Shown here in pieces: positions 32,491-37,109 of a DNA stretch of 37,109 nt. Source of the DNA: an uncultured Thomasclavelia sp. GTDB lineage: Bacteria > Bacillota_I > Bacilli_A > Erysipelotrichales > Coprobacillaceae. The notes under the pieces are model-generated. The model did no database searches. It was not told where the DNA came from and saw only the letters and a list, made by a program, of their open reading frames with translations. The stretch covers positions 1-37,109 of the forward strand of contig CAJUOR010000011.1 in NCBI GenBank assembly GCA_910588165.1, read 5' to 3'. The position numbers and the translations under genes were made by a program. Every line of letters begins with the position of its first letter. Position 1 is the stretch's first letter.

Positions 32491-33264
32491 CTAGTTATTT
32501 TCTTTGATACGATGATAAATCCAAAGCAAACCTTTGAATGTTAAATCTTTATCGTAGATATCAATGCAATCTAATTCTTCGGAAATCATTCGACCTAGCC
32601 CACCTGTAGCAATGACTTTCATTGGTGTTCCGATTTCTTTTTGAACTTGGGTAATGATTTCTCTAGTTAAACCGATATAACCGTAAACAACCCCTGCCTG
32701 CATACTGGTAATCGTGTTTTTAGCGAGGATCGATGCAGGTTTTTGAATGGCGATTTCAGGTAATTGAGCAGCCATGTTGGAAAGGGCTTGGGCAGTAATT
32801 TCAATGCCGGGCGATGTGACCGCATAAAGAAATTCACCTTTTTCATTGACATAATCGAAAGTTGTCGCTGTCCCAAAATCAATCACAAGGCAAGGCCCAC
32901 CGTAATTATAGAAAGCACCGGCAGCATCAACGATACGATCGGCGCCTACACTAGAGGGCTGATCAGTAATAATTTGAATGCCACTATTACTTTTGGCTTC
33001 AATATTGATAGGCTCATGGTGTAGATATTTTTTAATTGCATGGTTAAATGAATACATGATTTTCGGTACAACTGTCGAAACGATGACATCTTCAATATCC
33101 TCGACTTTTAAATGAGCTTCATTTAAGAATGTCAGGAAGTATAAACCATACTCATCACTTGTTCTTTGAAGCTTAGTGGTCAAGCGGTAATTTTTGATAA
33201 TCGTATCATTTTCTATAAAAGCAGTTGTAATATTGGTATTTCCAATGTCGATTGCAACAATCAT
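32491..33264 (-). CDS. coaX: Type III pantothenate kinase
   Basis: First step of coenzyme A synthesis: phosphorylates pantothenate with ATP and a monovalent cation. 257 aa, ASKHA fold. Motifs: AIDIGNTNITTAF (phosphate loop, D6), PSSVGADRIVDAAGA, VIDFGTATTFDYV with the central aspartate, TSPGIEIT, and ATGGLGRMI. Its ATG overlaps the coaBC stop by four bases (ATGA), so the two are translationally coupled. CoaX-type kinases are not feedback-inhibited by CoA, unlike CoaA. Confidence 0.96.
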   Translation of the reverse strand: MIVAIDIGNTNITTAFIENDTIIKNYRLTTKLQRTSDEYGLYFLTFLNEAHLKVEDIEDVIVSTVVPKIMYSFNHAIKKYLHHEPINIEAKSNSGIQIITDQPSSVGADRIVDAAGAFYNYGGPCLVIDFGTATTFDYVNEKGEFLYAVTSPGIEITAQALSNMAAQLPEIAIQKPASILAKNTITSMQAGVVYGYIGLTREIITQVQKEIGTPMKVIATGGLGRMISEELDCIDIYDKDLTFKGLLWIYHRIKENN

Positions 33265-34448
33265 TTTGATTCCTCCATCTGTTTTAAAGTTAATAAAATT
33301 TCTTTAGCTAGGCTCTCCTTCAACATTAACGGAATAGCCTTAGTACCTGTTTTCGTAATAAAAGTTGTAATATTGGTATCTACACCAAAGCCGGCATCTT
33401 TTTGGGCAATGGAATTAGCGACAATCATATCGCAGTTTTTCTTTTCAAGTTTTAAAGAGGCATTTTCAATTAAATTTTCTGTTTCCATAGCAAATCCACA
33501 CAATATTTGATTTGCTTTTTTTTGCTGACCTAAAGTCGCTAATATATCTGTTGTTTTTTCAAGATTGACTGTCAGTGTTTGATCGTGTTTCTTGATTTTT
33601 TGTGAAGCAACATTTTGCGGACGATAATCGGCTACGGCAGCGCTCATAATAATATAATCGAAGTTAGGGGCTTGGGCTAAAATGACATTTGCCATATCCT
33701 GACTTGAGGTTACATTGATTAAAGTTGTGTTTAGAGGCGCCTTTAATTGTGAAGGACCACTGACTAAAGTTACTTCGGCCCCCATACGACTTGCCTGCTT
33801 AGCTAGGGCATAGCCCATTTTCCCGGTTGAATGATTTGTGATAAAGCGAACAGGGTCAAGCGCTTCTTGGGTAGGTCCGGCACTAATTAAAATCTTTTTT
33901 TTGCTAAGTTGTTTTTCTTCTAAAGCAGCTAAAATAACTTCGACAATTTCATCGACGGCGACAAGTTTACCTTTACCGTTTTGACCGCAAGCTAAATGTC
34001 CAACGCTTGGCTCAATTACGGATATACCATAACTTTTCGCTAGTTCAATGTTATGTTTGGTTATAGGGTTTTCATACATATTTGTGTTCATAGCCGGAAA
34101 AATCATTTTCGGACAAGTAGCCGCTAACCAAGTATCTGAAAGTAAATCATTGGCTAAACCATTGACAATTTTGGCGATGCTGTTGGCACTAGCCGGTACC
34201 ATGACCATCAAATCAGCCTTTTGAGCTAAAGTAATATGATTGATTTGCCCGTCAAGCGATATAAATGGGTCTAAATATACCTTTTTGTGAAGCAGTGATT
34301 CAAACGTTAATGGGGTGATAAATTCGCAAGCCGCTTTTGTCATGATGACATCAATTTCAATATCTTTTATTTTGGATAATTGACTGACAAGGTCGCACGC
34401 TTTATAAGCGGCAATACTGCCTGTTACACCTAGTACAATATGTTTCAT
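33261..34448 (-). CDS. coaBC: Bifunctional phosphopantothenoylcysteine synthetase/decarboxylase
   Basis: Adds cysteine to 4'-phosphopantothenate and decarboxylates the product using FMN, steps two and three of CoA synthesis. The CoaC half (1-~180) has LGVTGSIAAYK, catalytic H71 in QINHITL, the PAMNTNMY substrate clamp (118-125) and C154 in HLACGQ. The CoaB half begins with KKILISAGPTQEALDPVRFI and includes AAVADYRP and the K-I-K-K region. ATG 34448 is preferred because AAGGAAGG lies seven bases upstream; ATG 34469, right after the preceding stop, has no site of its own. It is in an operon with coaX, DUF1836 and a HAD phosphatase. Confidence 0.96.
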   Translation of the reverse strand: MKHIVLGVTGSIAAYKACDLVSQLSKIKDIEIDVIMTKAACEFITPLTFESLLHKKVYLDPFISLDGQINHITLAQKADLMVMVPASANSIAKIVNGLANDLLSDTWLAATCPKMIFPAMNTNMYENPITKHNIELAKSYGISVIEPSVGHLACGQNGKGKLVAVDEIVEVILAALEEKQLSKKKILISAGPTQEALDPVRFITNHSTGKMGYALAKQASRMGAEVTLVSGPSQLKAPLNTTLINVTSSQDMANVILAQAPNFDYIIMSAAVADYRPQNVASQKIKKHDQTLTVNLEKTTDILATLGQQKKANQILCGFAMETENLIENASLKLEKKNCDMIVANSIAQKDAGFGVDTNITTFITKTGTKAIPLMLKESLAKEILLTLKQMEESK

Positions 34449-34469
34449 TTTTATTCCTTCCTTCATCAT

Positions 34470-35000
34470 TTATCTTTTGGTCGCTAATCTTTCTTGGACT
34501 TTATCCATAGAAAGTTGGACATATATTTTTTGAACGATAGATAAAATCGTATTTTGCAACATATAAACTTCAAATTCATCTTGATTGTTGGCTTTGACAT
34601 GGTTGACAGGACGATGAGTAAACGTTGCTTTTAGACATTCCTCAAGCTCATCGCAAAAATAGTTATAAGCCCGTTCAATCGGGTATGCTTTGATTTGGAA
34701 TTGAATGAGGTTATTGATTTCATTCATTGAATATACTTGTTTCATAAATCCAATCACAATCAAATAAGCCAAATGCTCTTTAGTGTATTTTCTTTTCCGT
34801 GGTGCATGAACAATCCCATGCTTAACGTAGTTGTTAATCATCGTTTTGGTCATAATCGGCTCATTTGTATAATCTTGAATAATCGCAAGGTAGCGATTGA
34901 TTAGTTGTAATACTTGATCCATATAAATATCTAAATCAGGCAGCTCTTCATATCTAGGGCAATGGAAGGATAAAATTTGATTTAATTGATCAGTTGCCAT
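34470..35000 (-). CDS. DUF1836 protein
   Basis: Helical cytosolic protein of about 176 aa belonging to the DUF1836 family of Bacillota; reaction unknown. The conserved centre is MTKTMINNYVKHGIVHAPR followed by KRKYTKEHLAYLIVIGFMKQ, resembling a MerR-like DNA-binding helix pair. ATG 35000 is chosen: the preceding HAD stop is 2 bp away and AAAGGCGGTGA lies just upstream; GTG 35009 in frame would overlap the HAD gene. Its location between a HAD phosphatase and the CoA genes suggests co-expression, not necessarily shared function. Confidence 0.85.
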   Translation of the reverse strand: MATDQLNQILSFHCPRYEELPDLDIYMDQVLQLINRYLAIIQDYTNEPIMTKTMINNYVKHGIVHAPRKRKYTKEHLAYLIVIGFMKQVYSMNEINNLIQFQIKAYPIERAYNYFCDELEECLKATFTHRPVNHVKANNQDEFEVYMLQNTILSIVQKIYVQLSMDKVQERLATKR

Positions 35001-35001
35001 A

Positions 35002-35796
35002 TTATTCACCGCCTTTGATTAAATTTAACTTTTCTAATGCGTAGGCAATTCCATCATCATCTACATCTTTGGTGATAAAGCTAACTGTCTTCAAGACGTC
35101 CAAATGACTTTCTTGCATACCGATACTATGGTTGACATAACGCAACATACTTAAATCATTAGTGCTATCCCCAAAAGCATACGCAGCATCTAGCGGAAGA
35201 TTAAAATGATTTAATAAATATTGAATACCGGTTGCTTTAGAATATTGGGGTTGAATAAATTCGTAGAAATTTTCTGCCCGTTTAATAGGTTCAAAATATT
35301 TTTTCATCCACTTCATAAACGGTTCAAAAAGACTATCTTCATTTAGCCAACAGGTTGCTTTATCAAAGCAAATGTCTTTATCGTCCCAAGTCTTAGTAGT
35401 ATCAAATCCGACTTTGGTGTAATTCTCTTTAATCAACGCAACTTGAGGGTGGCGATTATCCTTCTCATAATAGACAGCCTTTTCGCCTTCTAAAAGAGCT
35501 GAGATGCGATACTTTTTTAATTGTTCCACAATTTCCAAACATAATTCATGAGGTAGGGCACTGCTATGTAGAATCTTGCCATGAAGCTCAATATAGGATC
35601 CGCAACCGCAGACATAACCATCTAAACCGAGATTTAAAATCTTGTCTTCGATAGTTGAACGAGGTCTACCGGTATTGATAAAGACTAAATGTCCGGCTTC
35701 TTGAGCTTTTTTTATAGCTTTTTTAGCACTTTTTGGGATTAGTCCGGTTTTTTCACTCATCAATGCTCCATCAATATCAAAAAAAAGTAATTTCAT
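35002..35796 (-). CDS. Cof-type HAD-IIB phosphatase
   Basis: HAD-superfamily hydrolase, probably a sugar-phosphate or nucleotide phosphatase; 264 aa. Motif I FFDIDGAL (nucleophile D7, acid D9) has A in place of the usual T after DxDG. Motif II is INTGRP, motif III the lysine in YSKATG, motif IV FGDSTNDLSML. The C2B cap lies at about 80-185. AGAAGGTG precedes the ATG. It is first in the four-gene operon ending at coaX, and a phosphatase next to CoA genes could serve CoA intermediates, but Cof proteins are broad and this is only a suggestion. Confidence 0.9.
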   Translation of the reverse strand: MKLLFFDIDGALMSEKTGLIPKSAKKAIKKAQEAGHLVFINTGRPRSTIEDKILNLGLDGYVCGCGSYIELHGKILHSSALPHELCLEIVEQLKKYRISALLEGEKAVYYEKDNRHPQVALIKENYTKVGFDTTKTWDDKDICFDKATCWLNEDSLFEPFMKWMKKYFEPIKRAENFYEFIQPQYSKATGIQYLLNHFNLPLDAAYAFGDSTNDLSMLRYVNHSIGMQESHLDVLKTVSFITKDVDDDGIAYALEKLNLIKGGE

Positions 35797-35851
35797 GTTT
35801 TCACCTTCTTGCCTTTTATTTTACTGAAAATAGCTTCATTTGACAAGCTGA

Positions 35852-35860
35852 TTTATACCA
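35852..35860 (-). promoter_or_regulatory. Extended -10 promoter of the HAD-DUF1836-coaBC-coaX operon
   Basis: On the minus strand TGG then TATAAA, with weak -35, about 56 bp upstream of the HAD ATG. Confidence 0.45.
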
Positions 35861-35903
35861 TTCGCTACGATTCATAGATATAAAGTTGAAGCCTAGTTTT
35901 TTA

Positions 35904-35932
35904 TTGTAACTTGTCCACAGAAACGATATAAT
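35904..35932 (+). promoter_or_regulatory. Upstream promoter of the XRE regulator operon
   Basis: TTGTAA (35904-35909), 17-bp spacer, TATAAT (35927-35932). Leader of about 115 nt to the regulator gene. TTGTCCACA at 35910-35918, a one-mismatch DnaA box, lies in the spacer. Confidence 0.5.
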
Positions 35933-35992
35933 TAGGCGGAAAGAACTATTTTTAAATCATGTAAAATTATTTTGACAAGAATAAAAGCCCTA

Positions 35993-36036
35993 TGTCAAAG
36001 GCTTTTGACAGACAAAAAAATATATTCGTATATAAT
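35993..36036 (+). promoter_or_regulatory. Proximal promoter and dyad operator of the XRE regulator
   Basis: TTGACA (36005-36010) with -10 candidates TATATA (36029-36034, 18 bp) or TATAAT (36031-36036, 20 bp). The -35 is part of an inverted repeat, TGTCAAAGGCTTTTGACA (35993-36010), and a third TTTGACA half-site lies at 35971-35977. This is the layout expected for self-repression by the adjacent HTH protein. Confidence 0.6.
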
Positions 36037-36053
36037 GAAGGAGAAGATTCAAG

Positions 36054-36641
36054 ATGGATATTGGATTACAAATCAAGAAATTCAGAGAACAACATAAAAT
36101 TTCACAAGAGGAATTGGCTCTTAAAATATTTGTTTCAAGACAGACCGTTTCAAATTGGGAAACGAATAAGAGTTGTCCGGATATTAAGAGTTTAATTACT
36201 TTATCTAATATCTTTAATGTATCTTTAGATGATTTTATAAAAGAAGATATAAAGGAGATGAGAGAAATTGTAGAAAAGGCAACAATCAAAAAGTTTAACT
36301 TGATGGGTTTTGTTTATTTAGTTGAATTGTTAATTTTGATTATAAGTGCTTATCCTTTATTTAGTATTGATGGGTATGTCGGAGTTGTTATTTGGTTATG
36401 CTTATTTGCCATAACGCTATATACGGCAAGTAAGATTGAAAAATTCAAAAAGACTTATGACATTCAAACTTATAAAGAAATTCTGGCATTTATTGATGGA
36501 AAGCAATTAACTTATGATGAAACACAACAAGAATTAGGGAAAAGAAATTATCAAAAAATCATCTTTGCATTTGGCGCAGGTGTAATTGCGCTTGTTGTAT
36601 GTTTAGTTGTGATTTTTATTTACCAACATTTTATCAATTAA
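36054..36641 (+). CDS. XRE-family regulator with C-terminal membrane helices
   Basis: 195 aa. Residues 1-60 are a typical HTH_3 domain (IGLQIKKFREQHKISQEEL, SRQTVSNWETNKSCPDIKSL). The rest carries about three membrane helices (83-102, 105-124, 165-192), making a DNA-binding protein tethered to the membrane. AAGGAGAAG lies upstream of the ATG. It heads a likely operon with a 34-aa membrane peptide (14 bp on) and a 55-aa DUF4177-like protein. Regulators of this shape often control adjacent transport or stress genes; here the targets are unknown, and a dyad over its own promoter suggests self-control. Confidence 0.88.
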   Translation: MDIGLQIKKFREQHKISQEELALKIFVSRQTVSNWETNKSCPDIKSLITLSNIFNVSLDDFIKEDIKEMREIVEKATIKKFNLMGFVYLVELLILIISAYPLFSIDGYVGVVIWLCLFAITLYTASKIEKFKKTYDIQTYKEILAFIDGKQLTYDETQQELGKRNYQKIIFAFGAGVIALVVCLVVIFIYQHFIN

Positions 36642-36655
36642 AAGGAGAAGGAAAA

Positions 36656-36760
36656 ATGGAATTTTGGATTATAATGTTTATTTTTTTAGCAATGGGAGGA
36701 ACTTGCTCATTAAAAGGTACTTGGTGGGATAAAGAAAGAAAAAGAGCAGAAAAGAAATAA
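36656..36760 (+). CDS. 34-aa membrane microprotein
   Basis: Short gene: one hydrophobic helix (MEFWIIMFIFLAMGGTCSLK) and a strongly basic end (DKERKRAEKK). AAAGGAGAAGG precedes the ATG with good spacing, and it begins 14 bp after the regulator stop, so it is probably translated from the same mRNA. One Cys. No family recognised. It could partner the membrane-anchored regulator; this is inference from adjacency and topology. Confidence 0.65.
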   Translation: MEFWIIMFIFLAMGGTCSLKGTWWDKERKRAEKK

Positions 36761-36769
36761 TAGTAAATT

Positions 36770-36792
36770 TTATTTGATTTAAAATCAAATAA
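36770..36792 (+). repeat. AT-only inverted repeat abutting a ribosome site
   Basis: TTATTTGATTT-A-AAATCAAATAA, perfect 11-bp arms, ending inside the AAGGAGGTGA ribosome site of the next gene. As RNA it would fold into a weak hairpin partly covering the site; as DNA it could bind a repressor. Confidence 0.55.
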
Positions 36793-36805
36793 GGAGGTGA
36801 CTAAA

Positions 36806-36973
36806 ATGCTCAATTTAGTCTATAAATCATTTGTTGTAGAATGTTCTATTGGTGTAGAAGATTTAGCAAAAGCTATAGAGAAAAAATCAGAGGAAATGCT
36901 TGGCAAAGGATATCAATTAGTAACTATGTCTATGGTTAAAGAAGATAAAGCTATATTAGTATTTAAGATTTAG
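36806..36973 (+). CDS. 55-aa DUF4177-like protein
   Basis: Small soluble protein with strand-helix-strand-strand layout: YKSFVVECSIGVEDLAKAIE, then KGYQLVTMSM and ILVFKI. This resembles DUF4177 (a YEYKFV start, a helix ending GWRLV, and a closing strand). AAGGAGGTGA, a full anti-16S match, lies five bases before the ATG, implying efficient translation, tempered by the hairpin just upstream. Last gene of the regulator cluster and followed by a terminator. Function unknown. Confidence 0.65.
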   Translation: MLNLVYKSFVVECSIGVEDLAKAIEKKSEEMLGKGYQLVTMSMVKEDKAILVFKI

Positions 36974-37014
36974 GACACTGATAGATTTTAAGAAAATTTA
37001 ATATTCATATACAC

Positions 37015-37047
37015 AAAGCAGTTAATCTTAGGGTTGACTGCTTTTTT
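37015..37047 (+). terminator. Terminator closing the XRE regulator cluster
   Basis: AAAGCAGTTAA/TTGACTGCTTT, an 11-bp stem with one wobble pair and an 8-nt loop, then a T run. The last 62 bases of the window show no feature. Confidence 0.85.
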
Positions 37048-37109
37048 GAAGTGAAAAAAGGGCTTGATTTATGCGAATAATTTGGAATCATGGATATTTT
37101 TCAATAGGG

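Noticed and set aside
33166-33510. Plus-strand frame across coaX and coaBC
   Set aside because: Antisense shadow of two conserved genes.
1-37109. CRISPR arrays, prophage modules, complete insertion sequences
   Set aside because: No regularly spaced direct repeats, cas genes, phage structural genes or transposase with defined ends were seen.

Overview
The window reads as chromosome of a low-GC Gram-positive bacterium (Bacillota). Strong AGGAGG-type ribosome sites, TTGACA/TATAAT promoters, T-tailed hairpin terminators, cre-like sites and the gene set (DegV, DUF1836, YolD, QueT, MupG, LCP protein, CoaX) support this. The mix of PPK1 with a PPX-like partner, a short pyruvate-kinase-like protein and glycogen enzymes would suit Erysipelotrichales, but that placement is inference. 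The first ~45 bases are strikingly GC-rich compared with the rest and may be a foreign or assembly junction.

Layout. 1-3.6 kb: a MerR/GyrI-like regulator, then a Y-family DNA polymerase with a YolD-like partner, and a small lipoprotein. 3.6 kb: tRNA-Thr(GGT). 4-12.2 kb: a glycogen/alpha-glucan block with branching enzyme (glgB), glycogen phosphorylase (glgP) and type I pullulanase (pulA). It is interrupted by a small accessory insert: a two-TM protein under a promoter overlapped by a perfect cre site, a decayed second copy of that gene, and a secreted protein whose signal peptide is split by a one-base frameshift. 12.3-16.3 kb: pth and mfd. 16.4-20.4 kb, minus strand: an unknown protein, a cold-shock protein with a ~97-nt leader, and a yigZ/LCP pair in which the LCP protein carries extra substrate-binding-like and PASTA-like domains.

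20.5-25.9 kb, plus strand: degV, a short pyruvate-kinase-like gene, a DUF1835-like gene, queT with a structured leader, a C39-like peptidase, and mupG (6-phospho-MurNAc glycosidase family). 25.9-26.4 kb is a 476-bp gene-free stretch with two perfect DnaA-box 9-mers, a cre/promoter pair and a terminal-inverted-repeat-like structure. It is followed by an Rpn-type PD-(D/E)XK nuclease gene. 27.5-31.2 kb: a two-gene polyphosphate operon, a divergent PPX-like protein plus PPK1. Then threonine aldolase on plus, and on minus a tightly packed operon HAD phosphatase - DUF1836 - coaBC - coaX (coenzyme A synthesis). The right end holds a membrane-tethered XRE regulator, a 34-aa membrane peptide and a 55-aa DUF4177-like protein, with a palindromic operator candidate over the promoter.

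Working together: glgB, glgP and pulA build and degrade branched glucan, and phosphorylase releases glucose-1-phosphate. cre-like sites near glgB, the insert genes and mupG suggest CcpA control of carbohydrate use. PPK1 and the PPX-like protein make a polyphosphate module. CoaBC and CoaX cover three steps of CoA synthesis. No CRISPR array, rRNA, prophage or complete insertion sequence was seen. The least explained parts are the glgP-pulA insert, the multidomain LCP protein, the motif-poor PPX partner, the queT leader, the 26-kb intergenic stretch and the terminal regulator/microprotein cluster.
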